64,000 bases of DNA from Flectonema sp. DT1601 (Eukaryota > Euglenozoa > Diplonemea > Diplonemida > Diplonemidae), in the NCBI GenBank assembly GCA_964019425.1, contig OZ025793.1, positions 62,001 through 126,000 on the forward strand, given 5' to 3'. This document shows positions 10,083 through 21,062 of the stretch, piece after piece; the first letter of the stretch is position 1, and each line of letters opens with the position of its first letter. The notes beneath the pieces were generated by a model, which searched no databases, had not been told where the DNA came from, and saw only the letters and a program-made list of their open reading frames with translations. A program made the position numbers and the translations under genes.

Positions 10083-11231
10083 CTAAATAGCAGATGAGGC
10101 AGCAGTACTACGAGGAAGATAACGAGAAGGAGTTCCATAAGAACCACCAGCTGATACCCAGGGTGATGCTAATCCTAATTGACTAACTGATGGCAGTACA
10201 CGAGGTGGGCTTCCTGGTGGAGGGATGCTTGCGGTTGGAGGTATTGGTGCTGCAGCAACAGCGTGAGATGACAGCCGACTGACTTCACTTGTCAGTTGTT
10301 CGATTCTCCTTCGCGGGGTTTCATGCTGACCTTGCGGGTGGCGGTACCTATATCTTGGATCTTGATTTTGAGAAAGATCTTGTGAGTCGCAGTCAGCTAA
10401 GTGTTCCAATGCTTCGATATATCTCGCAGGAGGTACGACATTATATGGTTTCACAAGTTTTCGAAGTTCCTTACCATTCATTGTCGGAAATCTAATGAGT
10501 TCCATGAGAGGCGCACAAAGCTCAGCAGCTTCACGAGAAACAGCTGACGGAATAGAAGGCATCGACTCACCAACCTGAGCAGTAGCCCATTGAACAACAG
10601 CTACGAATAATTGATATTCATCAACTGGAAGGGGTTCTAATGACAGCAGTGCTCTCAGACCGGGAAGCGCAATTTTCTTAAGGCTGTCTAACTCCAGAAG
10701 TCTAATCAGTAGGGTGGGCTGTTGTAATTTTTCAGTACATTTTGATTTTAGGTTGTGCAAGTTACAGATTTCAGCGACCTCAAGATTAACTAAAATAGCG
10801 TCACTTCCGATATTCTCACACAGATATTGCTCACAGGCTTCTACAAGTCCGTGTACCTGAAATCTATGCGACAATAGTAAAAGAGAATGAACATTGTCAT
10901 AGCTCACAGTTGCTGTAGATGAGTAAAGGTATTTCATGAGGTGAATGAATACGGAAGCGTCAACTCCTTCATCCATACGAATCTCTGATTGTCCATTCCA
11001 CTCACCTCCAGGAGATAAATATTGTTTCATTACAGTTGATCTACCAGCTAGAATTACTTTATGAGAGTACACTACTTCCAAACCATTACTAAACCTAAAC
11101 ATAATATCACTAAAGTCTTCTCCTAACATTGACCCAAGATCCTTTCGAATACTGTCATCACTCAGAGTCATGTCAGGCATTCTTGTTTGACTATTAGTAA
11201 GAGCAAAGTCTTGAGGATACGGACTCGACAT
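10083..11231 (-). CDS. BTB-BACK domain protein
   Basis: 382 residues. The BTB/POZ domain spans about residues 35-135 (EDFSDIMFRFSNGLEVVYSH, then HKVILAGRSTVMKQYL) and is followed by a BACK-like helical region (about 140-260, including LEVAEICNLHNLKSKC). The C-terminal third contains a short coiled-coil (RRIEQLTSEVSRL) and a Pro/Ser-rich tail. BTB-BACK proteins commonly recruit substrates to Cullin-3 ubiquitin ligases; here no Kelch repeats follow, so the substrate-binding part is not identified. The acceptor-like site TTTAATAATCAG lies 26 nt before the ATG, after a T-rich tract. A 92-bp gap separates it from the next gene downstream of it in the array. Confidence 0.92.
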   Translation of the reverse strand: MSSPYPQDFALTNSQTRMPDMTLSDDSIRKDLGSMLGEDFSDIMFRFSNGLEVVYSHKVILAGRSTVMKQYLSPGGEWNGQSEIRMDEGVDASVFIHLMKYLYSSTATVSYDNVHSLLLLSHRFQVHGLVEACEQYLCENIGSDAILVNLEVAEICNLHNLKSKCTEKLQQPTLLIRLLELDSLKKIALPGLRALLSLEPLPVDEYQLFVAVVQWATAQVGESMPSIPSAVSREAAELCAPLMELIRFPTMNGKELRKLVKPYNVVPPARYIEALEHLADCDSQDLSQNQDPRYRYRHPQGQHETPRRRIEQLTSEVSRLSSHAVAAAPIPPTASIPPPGSPPRVLPSVSQLGLASPWVSAGGSYGTPSRYLPRSTAASSAI

Positions 11232-11322
11232 GTTAATGTATTTATTTGTAAAGACTGATTATTAAAAAAAGAAATATTATTTTCAAGTTCTATCTGTTTA
11301 AAACGATGTTTCATTTAATTAT

Positions 11323-11571
11323 TTAAAAACACCTCTCAAGAGCCTTCTTGAGAACTATTTCCTGTTCCTTTAGAATCTTTAATTTTGTACAAACATCGAT
11401 GTCAGAGTCGTCAACAATTCTTTGCTGAACTCTTTGCTGAGTGTCAAGTCTAGCAGCAGTTAACCACCTGTCACTGTCTGGAGGTGATAGTACCTTCCCA
11501 GTGATGTATTGATTTATTAATTCACGAGCTCGGTTATCATTTTTGTAATAACACTTTCGAGGGGAATCCAT
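11323..11571 (-). CDS. Small hypothetical protein (82 aa)
   Basis: The start is set at MDSPRKCYYKNDN, because CCTTGCAG, a good splice acceptor, lies 17 nt upstream. The frame stays open further upstream, but that extension would cross the acceptor. The protein is charged and mostly helical, ending QEIVLKKALERCF. A one-codon upstream frame (ATG TAA) sits just before the start. No domain recognised. It lies between the BTB gene and the gene at 11869-12403 on the same strand. Confidence 0.6.
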   Translation of the reverse strand: MDSPRKCYYKNDNRARELINQYITGKVLSPPDSDRWLTAARLDTQQRVQQRIVDDSDIDVCTKLKILKEQEIVLKKALERCF

Positions 11572-11868
11572 ATTTACATTCAAAAGTCTGCAAGGAATAA
11601 AATAACTCGTAAGAATATAACGATGGCTATAATAAAACAAGTCTTTTCAAGGTTGCCATTCTTGCTTGTTGAAGTTCTCGTGAGAAACTATAACTTTGGT
11701 TGGAATCGATAGCTTCCTACTGAGAGAGTTTTAATACGAAAGTACATAAGATGGGTACCCAAAACGATAGGTTTACGAATTCACCTTATCATTCCACAGT
11801 AAGGCTTTATAATCTGATATGAATTCCAGTTCATAAATCTGTTGGCCAGTCGAGTCGCAGTGTTGCGG

Positions 11869-12403
11869 CTAATCGCCCTGCATTTTTAAACTAATGAGCT
11901 CTTGTTTGCGTCGCATTTCAGCACGTTTCTTGGAGAGCCACGTGTTTTCACTGGCAAGCGTTGCTTCCACTGCTGCAACAGGACCCGCATTGAGAGGACT
12001 TCGTTTTCGATCTAATTCTTCGATCGCGAGTTGGATTTGCGCGTTCTTCGCCAGCTCAGCATCCTCCGCCAGACGGAGTTTGTCTAATCGAACTTTTTTT
12101 CTCGCACTTTCTCCTGACAATTCACTTCCTCCCCACAACGAAAATGCAGCTACAGACATTGTAAAGAAACCGGTACCTAGAGATATGAAAACACGAGCCT
12201 GTTTGGATTATATTTATTATTATTTTTACAACAAACAGAAGCAGAAGAGGCAGAATAAGATTTAAATTACATACCGATTCCTCGCTTTTAATCCCAAGAA
12301 TACTTCTGATTTCGTTCTTTATACTTATCTTCTCACCGATTGATTTATCAATTTGTGGTTTCGGAGGTCTAGACATACGGAGTGAGAGAGTTTTTCGAAA
12401 CAT
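11869..12403 (-). CDS. Small probable mitochondrial single-TM protein
   Basis: Two exons, 12403-12275 and 12198-11869, joined in phase across a 76-bp GTATGT...CAG intron; about 152 residues. If translation starts at MFRKTLSLRM the N-terminus is short, basic and hydroxylated like a mitochondrial presequence; an internal start at 12376 is possible. One hydrophobic segment (ARVFISLGTGFFTMSVAAFSLW) is encoded right across the 3' splice site and looks like a single membrane span. The C-terminal half is charged and helical. TTAAACAG lies 13 nt before the first ATG. The family is not recognised; a small respiratory-chain or assembly subunit is a guess. Confidence 0.65.
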
Positions 12404-12798
12404 CTCTTTCTAGTCCTGTTTAATGTTGTAATACACAACGCGTCTCAATGTACCAACGTCAATTTTATGTTGTCTTGTAAATGTAAATTAAATAAAAGCT
12501 TCACACTATTCCAAAGCATCAATAGGAACGCTAAGAGCATTCGACAACAAGTTAGAAAACTAAATATAAAAGCGTCTGGGACAACACAAAAATATCAGCG
12601 GGGGAGATGGCAAGGTTGTGACTGGGTTACAAGTCAACAGAACAAAGCATTAAAAAAAAAAGTACAAAGTCGGCAAAGAGCTACCTTGTTTTGTTCTTTA
12701 TAAGTGTATCAAAAAAAAGGTTTGCTTTATTAGCACAAGAAGGATAAGTAATCTTTAAAGGTTTATAACCACCAATTAAAGACTTTATTAACAACAAA
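12404..12798. other. Intergenic spacer
   Basis: 395 bp containing A-rich runs (12651-12663, 12708-12720). The plus-strand frame at 12467-12703 is basic and low-complexity, opposes all neighbours and is not supported as a gene. Confidence 0.5.
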
Positions 12799-15700
12799 CT
12801 AATAAGAGTACTGTGATGACTGGTACTGTGGAGATCCATAAAGCTGATCAATCGATCTAACAACACGCTGAGGACTAACGTGATTCACAAAGTCTGTTGT
12901 CTCACCACGAACTTGATCTCTGTGTTGATCAATCGACAGCGTGAACTTTGAGTCTTCTTTTTCACGTTCTTCACGAATGAGAGATCCCTGTTTTGTGTTT
13001 TTCATTTTCCCATAAAATATAAAATAATGATCATGTTACAACCCATCATCATGTGTTACCAATTGAGACCAAAGACGTCATCGCAATACGTACAAAATAC
13101 AGTTTTCAATATTACATCTTTGACAACAGAGAGAGACCTCTGCAGCACAACAACAGCTGCAGGTCCTTGGGAGCCGTCACTACGAAAACAGGTTCCAGAG
13201 AGAGAGAGAGTGTGTGTGTGTTATTCGATGAAAGAGTATGTAGGATCACACCAAGGCACAGTAAACACATTTCAGAATAGTGTAGATGTGCTGGTTAAAT
13301 GTGATTCTTACTTTGCTATTGCGCGGTTGATAATACTGTTGAATTGAGATCGGGCTCAGTGCAATCAGCCTGTCCAGCGCGTTTATTCAATCATGAGATT
13401 CGTGAAACTTTTACACCTCAGTTTATGACATCACACAAGTTACGCGAGACATCGTCCCCTTACATTAATTATAATATACGAGAACTAAACCACAGGTATC
13501 TAGGACCTCCTTACGATGCGTTATGAAATTAGTAGTCCACCACATCCTGCCAAGTAAGTCCATTTACTGTTGAAGGAGGCATTAGTATAGAATAAACGAC
13601 AAAACAAGTGATTGGAATCTTGGAACAAAGGGAGTATCCCGACTACTGCACTGAAGTGGCAACAGCCAGGGCTGAGGAGTTCCTCCCCCTCAAAACAAGG
13701 CAGAGATTAGTTTTCATGACTCTCGCAACCCTCCAACGCCTCTCAGAGATGTCTTCCCGACGAGAAGGGTTAATTAAAAGTTGCTCTTTGTTTGTTTTTT
13801 CTTCTTTCCATATATTCAGGAATGATCTCCGAAGTGTTTCCCGCTGGAGAGAATACTTTCAACTCAACCCAGCAGAATTGCACTCCGTTCTACACGTGAA
13901 CAGCAGTTTCTCGCAAACTCGACCAGACGAGAATCAAATAATAATATGATCTTTGACAACAGAGAGAGACCTCTGCAGCACAACAACAGCTGCAGGTCCT
14001 TGGGAGCCGTCACTACGAAAACAGGTTGTGTGTGTTATTCGATGAAAGAGTATGTAGGATCACACCAAGGCACAGTAAACACATTTCAGAATAGTGTAGA
14101 TGTGCTGGTTAAATGTGATTCTTACTTTGCTATTGCGCGGTTGATAATACTGTTGAATTGAGATCGGGCTCAGTGCAATCAGCCTGTCCAGCGCTTGCAT
14201 TAGATTCCTATCACTGTGAAGTCACTTTGATATTTATCAATCTTGGAACAAAGGGAGTATCCTGACTACTGCACTGAAGTGGCAACAGCCAGGGCTGAGG
14301 AGTTCCTCTTCTCAAAACAAGGCAGAGATTAGTGTTTACTAAATAAAAAGAATATTAAGAACTCTGACTAAAATATAAATAAACAAAATAATGTGTATGG
14401 CCTTGGGAGCCGTCACTACGAAAACAGGTTGTGTGTGTTATTTGATGAAAGAGTATGTAGGATCACACCAAGGCACAGTAAACACATTTCAGAATAGTGT
14501 AGATGTGCTGGTTAAATGTGATTCTTACTTTGCTATTGCGCGGTTGATAATACTGTTGAATTGAGATCGGGCTCAGTGCAATCAGCCTGTCCAGCGCTTG
14601 CATTAGATTCCCATCACTGTGAGGTCACTTTGATATTTATCAATCTTGGAACAAAGGGAGTATCCTGACTACTGCACTGAAGTGGCAACAGCCAGGGCTG
14701 AGGAGTTCCTCTTCTCAAAACAAGGCAGAGATTGGTTTTCATGACTCTCGCAACCCTCCAACGCCTCTCAGAGATGTCTTCCCGACGAGAAGGGTTAATA
14801 AAAGTTGCTCTTTTCGCTTACATTACAGATTGTATCACAAAAGCAAGTGAGTGACTGTACGACACGCAGGCAGATGGCGACAGAAAGCATACAAACGACT
14901 ACAATGAAGTTGGGAATAACAGAGAGCTCAGAGAATGTCAACGCTGTGTAGAATTACGAAAGTATCCGCAACACCCTTTTCGGGATTCGGAGTCCAGTGC
15001 CCTGGTATAATTCTATCATCATAGCAACAGGAAGATTAAAACAAGTGATTGGAATCTTGGAACAAAGGGAGTATCCTGACTACTGCACTGAAGTGGCAAC
15101 AGCCAGGGCTGAGGAGTTCCTCTTCTCAAACAAGGCAGAGATTAGTTTTCATGACTCTCGCAACCCTCCAACGCCTCTCAGAGATGTCTTCCCGACGAGA
15201 AGGGTTAATAAAAGTTGCTCTTTGTTTGTTTCTTCTTCTTTCCATATATTCAGGAATGATCTCCGAAGTGTTTCCCGCTGGAGAGAATACTTTCAACTCA
15301 ACCCAGCAGAATTGCACTCCGTTCTACACGTGAACAGCAGTTTCTCGCAAACTCGACCAGACGAGAATCAAATAATAATATGATCTTTGACAACAGAGAG
15401 AGACCTCTGCAGCACAACAACAGCTGCAGGTCCTTGGGAGCCGTCACTACGAAAACAGGTTGTGTGTGTTATTCGATGAAAGAGTATGTAGGATCACACC
15501 AAGGCACAGTAAACACATTTCAGAATAGTGTAGATGTGCTGGTTAAATGTGATTCTTACTTTGCTATTGCGCGGTTGATAATACTGTTGAATTGAGATCG
15601 GGCTCAGTGCAATCAGCCTGTCCAGCGCTTGCATTAGATTCCCATCACTGTGAGGTCACTTTGATATTTATCAATCTTGGAACAAAGGGAGTATCCTGAC

Positions 15701-16042
15701 TACTGCACTGAAGTGGCAACAGCCAGGGCTGAGGAGTTCCTCCCCCTCAAAACAAGGCAGAGATTAGTTTTCATGACTCTCACAACCCTCCAACGCATCT
15801 CAGAGATGTCTTCCCGACGAGAAGGGTTAATTAAAAGTTGCCCTTTGTTTGTCCACATCAGAAACCATAAGTAGTATTTTATAACAACAATTGTCACACG
15901 GTAATAATTCTATCTAATAAATCTAAATAACACATACCCCAGGACTATGAGTTGGTACCCTGTAGTCAGAAGCGTAAGAATCAGAGACCGATCGCACAGG
16001 AGACCCGTTGTGAGTTGAGTACGTAGTGTAGTTGTAAGACAT
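12799..16042 (-). CDS. Small hypothetical protein with a 2.95-kb array-filled intron
   Basis: Two exons, 16042-15938 (35 codons, starting MSYNYTTYSTHNG) and 12987-12799 (ending SPQYQSSQYSY), joined in phase 0 to give about 97 residues. The donor is GGG followed by GTATGT and the acceptor is AAAACAG. The protein is polar, Tyr/Ser-rich at both ends with a charged centre; no domain recognised. The intron (15937-12988) is nearly filled by repeat array 1, antisense to the gene. An acceptor-like CAATTAG lies 21 nt before the ATG. The two short exons have the same composition bias (SPV, YSSQY, SY), which supports pairing them, but a transcript is needed to prove it. Confidence 0.6.
13116..15852 (+). 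repeat. Modular repeat array 1 (intronic)
   Basis: About 2.7 kb of tandem, modular repeats in the intron of the gene at 12799-16042. A core module beginning ATCTTGGAACAAAGGG recurs near 13.62, 14.24, 14.64, 15.06 and 15.68 kb, giving spacings near 620, 400, 410 and 620 bp. After the shared core, copies continue either into a TTTCCATATATTCAGG/GATCTTTGACAACAGAG segment (long unit) or into a CGCTTACATTACAGATTG segment (shorter unit). A third segment starting CGTTTATTCAATCATGAG occurs at about 13380-13610. The array starts and ends at arbitrary points of the unit. Copies are highly similar by eye. A unique AT-rich insert (14333-14400) interrupts one unit. No terminal repeats, coding domain or known satellite is recognised. 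Confidence 0.93.
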
Positions 16043-16623
16043 GTTTGTTGAATACGTTTACTAATTGTGAAGTAGTTTATCTAAATAACTAACAACAATG
16101 CGATTCAATTACTTCGATAAGTATGTCGTCTATCATGAGTACCTGTTAAGGAAATCTTTTATTACTTTGTATTAACATTATTAACATCACTACCAGCAGG
16201 CTCGTCAACAACAGCTCGGGGAAGTGGTTAGGGAAAATATGCGAACGAATGACGAAAAGCGAAGGGGTCAGGGAAAAAAAAACAAAACGCGCGCAGCACT
16301 TAAAAGTTAGAGACTGGACAGGCAAGCGACGCATTTGCTTTCTTACTTTGCTTTCTTATTACCCAGAAGAGGACTTTCTTAAATTCTTAACAAGTTAAAG
16401 GGACGTACTGAAGGCTGCGTCATAATTTAATCTCAGACAAGAGCAAGTAGAATATCTTTTTATTCCTCCCAGACAGAGATTTTGAATTATTTCTTTTCTT
16501 TAAAGTTATTTGTTTGTAGGTAGCAATCACTTCGAGGCATCAATGAGCTGTTTATGTTGTGTTTTGTGTTTAAATTTAAAAAATAAAACGAAAATTATTT
16601 AAATTTACCAAATGTTACATTAG
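16043..16623. other. Intergenic spacer
   Basis: About 580 bp. T-rich stretches near 16455-16510 and A-rich near 16580-16600. No supported gene; a hydrophobic 62-codon minus frame at 16146-16334 has no domain and is rejected. Confidence 0.5.
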
Positions 16624-18312
16624 TCATTCATTAACACTCTTCTTGAATATAAAACATACTTTCTGAACTCGTAAGAAGATATCTCCCTCATTGTCCCATT
16701 TGAGTATAGGTGTGATCCACGATTCTGACATTGCCGAGAGACCATAAATAGAACCAGCAATCTGACCTGTTACAGCAGCAACAGTGTCAGCATCACCACA
16801 TTGGTTGGCAGCTTTAAGAACTGCTTCTTGAAATGATGATGTTGACCAAACGATATGTAACGACATGGCCATATTATCCATAGCGTACGATCCAATGTAG
16901 TCAGGTTGTTTTTCAGCTCTTTGGGGAGCAAACTCATGATTGGCTCTCTTCCAGTTCCAATTTCTCTCACCCAAGTCCCAGTCTTTTCCTTCTGTTGGTG
17001 TTTCTTGTTCACTGCGTGCGAGATGCATAACACTTTTAGTATCAGACTTGAAGAACTTATCAATATTTCCCAAAACATCTTTTTTAATTGTTTCCGGATC
17101 AGATTCATGTGAAGCACACTTTATAACAATTGCAGTGAGTAGTCTACAGAGCTCTGATGCTTCAATTCCTTGATGAGTTGTTAAAGATTGAAGCCTTGCA
17201 ACTTCTTGCGCTTCGTCTGGTGAGTTGAAGTAGAAAATTGGAATTGCAGCGTTGCGCATTAGAGAACCGTTTCCAGATGTATTCTCATCACCTTTCTTAG
17301 TAAAAGCATAACCAACTTTCATAAACTCATCGAAAGACTGAGAGATGTTACCTCCCAACCCAATGCTGGTCTTACGAAGTCGGTCATTGTCACGACCGAA
17401 AGCGTTGTTGTAGCCGCATTCCCACCAGAGTACGAATCTCATTTTTAAATCCATCGGCGTGAATTTATTTGTAACCAGAAGAGAATCAGCTATACACAAT
17501 CCCATTGAGGAATCATCAGTCCACTGACCTGGTTTTACTGAGAAACGAGACTTAATATCATAAGTCATATCCTTGACTTGAATATCGTCTTCATCCCAAT
17601 CATATCTGATGGGTCGGAATTCCATTGGAGCTCCTAAACTGTCTCCGATGACCATTCCTAAGAAGGAACCGAATTTTCGATCTTCGCATTGATTTGAATA
17701 TTTCTTTGATAGAACTTTTGCTACAACAGATTTCTTTGTAGCTCTATCAGACTCTCCAAAGATTGAATAGTTACCCAACTCTGTACCACAACCAGAAGGA
17801 CGACATTGAATCCACTTAAACACTTCTGGCTGTTCTGACCATTTGTGAGCTGCCATCGGAGCAGACGAATCGAACTTCACATCAAAGAATCCGCTTGGAT
17901 TTGATACCTCGAGTTGCTTTAGACCATTCTTAGCTGATGTGACTTCTGGAGGTGGGTGTTGTTCACCAAATTTTGCTGCTGCGAGTCTTTCAACATGAGG
18001 TTGTGTCTCATTCATTTCAATATAACAACCCTGATTACCTTCATGAACACAGCTATAACACCACACTGATAGGTCTGAAAAGGAAGCAGCAATATGATGA
18101 GTTGGGTTTCTTCTGTAATGTCCCAGCATGTGTTGTCCAGGTCTGAACCTTCCACAATGTACTTCAAAACAAGTTAAGCAAATCCAATTCTCTTCTGCAT
18201 CTCCACATCCCGAGCAGGGCATCTCAACATCGACAACACGAGCTTCAGAAACATTAGAGACGTGGGGACAGTCAGTTTTTGGGGTAACAGCACCCATACA
18301 AGCACCTTCCAT
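16624..18312 (-). CDS. ZnF-UBP / ADP-ribosylglycohydrolase fusion
   Basis: 562 residues from the start MEGACMGAV, chosen because CTCTTCAG lies 22 nt upstream and the ZnF begins right after it. Residues about 15-110 form a ZnF-UBP of the HDAC6 type: CPHV, CSGC, ENWICLTC, CGR, GQHMLGH and DLSVWCYSC, followed by FGEQHPPP. This module binds the free C-terminus of ubiquitin. Residues about 215-555 form an ADP-ribosylglycohydrolase (ARH/DraG fold) with the metal-site motifs GDSLGAPMEF, GQWTDDSSM and CGDADTVAAVTGQIAG intact. Members remove ADP-ribose from Arg, Ser or other acceptors. The pairing suggests an enzyme aimed at ubiquitin or ubiquitylated material; that is inference. Single exon, 151 bp downstream of the next gene on the strand. 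Confidence 0.93.
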   Translation of the reverse strand: MEGACMGAVTPKTDCPHVSNVSEARVVDVEMPCSGCGDAEENWICLTCFEVHCGRFRPGQHMLGHYRRNPTHHIAASFSDLSVWCYSCVHEGNQGCYIEMNETQPHVERLAAAKFGEQHPPPEVTSAKNGLKQLEVSNPSGFFDVKFDSSAPMAAHKWSEQPEVFKWIQCRPSGCGTELGNYSIFGESDRATKKSVVAKVLSKKYSNQCEDRKFGSFLGMVIGDSLGAPMEFRPIRYDWDEDDIQVKDMTYDIKSRFSVKPGQWTDDSSMGLCIADSLLVTNKFTPMDLKMRFVLWWECGYNNAFGRDNDRLRKTSIGLGGNISQSFDEFMKVGYAFTKKGDENTSGNGSLMRNAAIPIFYFNSPDEAQEVARLQSLTTHQGIEASELCRLLTAIVIKCASHESDPETIKKDVLGNIDKFFKSDTKSVMHLARSEQETPTEGKDWDLGERNWNWKRANHEFAPQRAEKQPDYIGSYAMDNMAMSLHIVWSTSSFQEAVLKAANQCGDADTVAAVTGQIAGSIYGLSAMSESWITPILKWDNEGDIFLRVQKVCFIFKKSVNE

Positions 18313-18462
18313 AATTATTGTTGTGTAGTTGCTGAAGAGTAAATAGATTTCAAAAATAATCTCAAAACCTACAACAAGAATCATTAAAGAACGTCATCTC
18401 ATGCACAGCAGTACAGAGAAAGGTTTAGAATACTGACCAGTCATAAATTACATCATTCTCAA

Positions 18463-20361
18463 CTAATAGAAACTATCAGCGCAGTGTGCGGTATTATCTA
18501 ACAAGCGATTGCATCGAAAGTACTTCTCACTTCCATTACGAATCCTTAGTCTTGAAGATCCTTTCGGAGAACGAGAAGGTTTTTGTTTGAATCCAATACC
18601 TAGACGACCAGCTTCACGAGTTCTGTTATTAATCGCCTGCTCAACAACAATTGGAGGTGGTGTTATCTTTCTGTATATTCTCATAGGACGAGGAAGATCA
18701 TCATCAGGCTGTTGGAATTGTGGAGTCAGAACTAGCTGCATACCAAAAGGTAATTCTCGTTTATTATGAGGACCAACCTGCCATACAGAAAGTGATAAGA
18801 ACGATTCTTCAACTCCTCGTAAAACTGTTGCGATGTGTCCATTTGGATGAGGAGGTTGTTGTTTAGAAGAGAAGAAGGAAAGACAATCACTCACAATAAG
18901 TGAAAGCAGAGATGTCAATCCTGAAGAAGTACAAAGCAACTCTTTTAATATTTGACAATAAATTAATTCCATTCGTAAGTTAACAGTCATCAGATGTTCT
19001 ATACCACCAGAAACTATTGGAAGGGATCGTTTCTTAGACAAACAACCTGCTAACTCAGACATACTATAACTCATATTCCATTGTCTTACTTGACCACAAT
19101 AAGAACTTCTTAAAGCAGAAACACCAGAAGTCATACTTGGTAATGATAAGCATAATCTCAGATCACCTTTTGAACAATTCCAACCAGTATTTCTACAAGC
19201 TTCTATTAACTTGTCTCCTACTTGTTTAGGACTACTTCCATAATCATTTATTAACGGTTGACTTGGTAAGTTTTGATCGTATTGCGTCACACACACAACA
19301 CGAGATGAGTCATCTTTGTACTTGTTGACGATACGAAGTTTAGCTGTTCCTACATTGCAGTCAATAAAGCTGATGTCACCTGAGATGTTGTCGTTTGATG
19401 ACTTCTCTAAGAACATAATTTGATTTCGTAATCCACAACAGCAGACTACTAAAACAGCTGAAGTAACTCGAACGATACAATCAACTAGAAACAAGTCTTG
19501 TGAGATGTTGTTATTCATTTTACTAACCAACATGGCAGACTTTATTGTCGTATAAAGATCCATGTGATTGAAGACATCTGTTGTATCAGATTGTGTTTCT
19601 ATTGTCATCGGTGCTAATACGAACTCACTGTGACTTTCATAAGAGTTTTTTGATTTCAAAGTCGCTTCTCCTTGTCTACACTGAAACAACCTTCCCTTCA
19701 TAAAGGGTCTCTTCTTACAACTGTTAGTGACATGGGTGTGTACTTTATTATTACTAGTTACTGTTAATAAATCATAGTTGTTTTCTAATACGGGTTTCTT
19801 AGGTGGCGGTAAGTTGTGAGTACCACTCTTCGCAGTTGGTAAGTACACACGCGAATCACTTATCAAATTCGCAACAGCATAAGCACAAAAACCACCAGCC
19901 AAGTGAAGTGTTATTTTTACGAGCTTTTGTGTGTTTCTAGGAAGGGCTCCGTCCCAAGTTTCTCTTTTTCTTCGAAAAGGATATTTAAATTGTGTTTTAT
20001 TCAAGTCTACAGGTGTCGGTAGAGCAGACTGCCTCTGAAGTGAAAGCTGAGATAAAGGAACAAGCGTCTGTAATGTTTTCCGATGGATAAAAGAAGTAGC
20101 ATTGTACTTGTTAGCTGTTGATGTTGATTTTGTCGTTGTTTTTGTTTGAATCTTAACAGTAAGTTGATCCTTTCGCTCCAACAGTTCCTTTAGGTGACGT
20201 TCAACACCAAAGTCTTCACAGAATTCATCTGTTTTTTCATCAGCTGGAGTTGATGTGATGTATTTCTTTGCGTGTCGAGATTTTTTTTTTCGTTTTCCGG
20301 CGGGTCTTAAATCTAACCATCTCATGCATGCTGGTTGATCTGGAAGCAGGTGGATATTCAT
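18463..20361 (-). CDS. Hypothetical 632-aa protein
   Basis: Long single-exon frame. The N-terminus has a strongly basic block (GKRKKKSRHAKK, about 22-34). The middle is rich in hydrophobic, Cys-containing strands and helices (for example DLFLVDCIVRVTSAVLVVCCC near 345). Near the C-terminus is a basic segment (FKQKPSRSPKGSSRLRIRNG). No family recognised and no catalytic motif seen; the hydrophobic stretches are interrupted by charges, so membrane topology is uncertain. It sits directly upstream of the ZnF-UBP/ADP-ribosylglycohydrolase gene. Confidence 0.65.
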   Translation of the reverse strand: MNIHLLPDQPACMRWLDLRPAGKRKKKSRHAKKYITSTPADEKTDEFCEDFGVERHLKELLERKDQLTVKIQTKTTTKSTSTANKYNATSFIHRKTLQTLVPLSQLSLQRQSALPTPVDLNKTQFKYPFRRKRETWDGALPRNTQKLVKITLHLAGGFCAYAVANLISDSRVYLPTAKSGTHNLPPPKKPVLENNYDLLTVTSNNKVHTHVTNSCKKRPFMKGRLFQCRQGEATLKSKNSYESHSEFVLAPMTIETQSDTTDVFNHMDLYTTIKSAMLVSKMNNNISQDLFLVDCIVRVTSAVLVVCCCGLRNQIMFLEKSSNDNISGDISFIDCNVGTAKLRIVNKYKDDSSRVVCVTQYDQNLPSQPLINDYGSSPKQVGDKLIEACRNTGWNCSKGDLRLCLSLPSMTSGVSALRSSYCGQVRQWNMSYSMSELAGCLSKKRSLPIVSGGIEHLMTVNLRMELIYCQILKELLCTSSGLTSLLSLIVSDCLSFFSSKQQPPHPNGHIATVLRGVEESFLSLSVWQVGPHNKRELPFGMQLVLTPQFQQPDDDLPRPMRIYRKITPPPIVVEQAINNRTREAGRLGIGFKQKPSRSPKGSSRLRIRNGSEKYFRCNRLLDNTAHCADSFY

Positions 20362-21062
20362 AAGAAGTGATTGTTCATTCTTTTATTAATATCGTCACCA
20401 GTTCATATTGTGTAGGAGTCCTACAAGTTATTTCTACCACCCAACTGAGACTCTCACTGACTCCCAACAGGAAGTCGTGAATTTAATTATATCAGGTAAT
20501 GCTGTGCTGTAAGATTTTGTAAAAAAAAAATAAATCTTAAAATTATTCCAACAACAATTTTTTCTACGAAATACTATTTACTGAAACATAACAAATCTTT
20601 TTTATTTTTCTTCTTTTTTTTTATTTTTTTTTGTTTTTTCTGCAGTTGAATACTATTCCCCTTCCCCCTAACATTCTTATTTTGTGTTTCTTTGTTATGC
20701 GAAACAATAAGTTCGCACTATAATGAGGGACGACAATAAATGTTACAAAGGGGAAGAAAAAAGTAATTTTAAAAAAAATATATATATAGCAAAACCAATT
20801 CTACGAGGCATACAGTGAAAAGGGTGGCGAGACTGTTTGCAGCCGAAGGAAAAGAAAAAAAAGGGAAAAAGGAAAAGATAAATCATATCGATGGTGTTAC
20901 ATAACTCAGACAGATCTCTTTATTAATTGCGAAGGCTTGCTTGACGACTATTGTGGTTATTAGAAAAAATCCAAAACATAAAAAACAAAAAAAATAAATA
21001 CCAACTCCGTGATTATAACATCACTCTCATAACACAATACGTGTCCATCGTGTCTACAGTTC
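20362..21062. other. Intergenic A/T-tract region
   Basis: 700 bp with many homopolymeric A or T runs (20520-20532, 20600-20640, 20766-20790, 20850-20880, 20980-20998). No open frame of substance on either strand. It must include the 3' UTR of the EGF-like gene. Confidence 0.6.
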
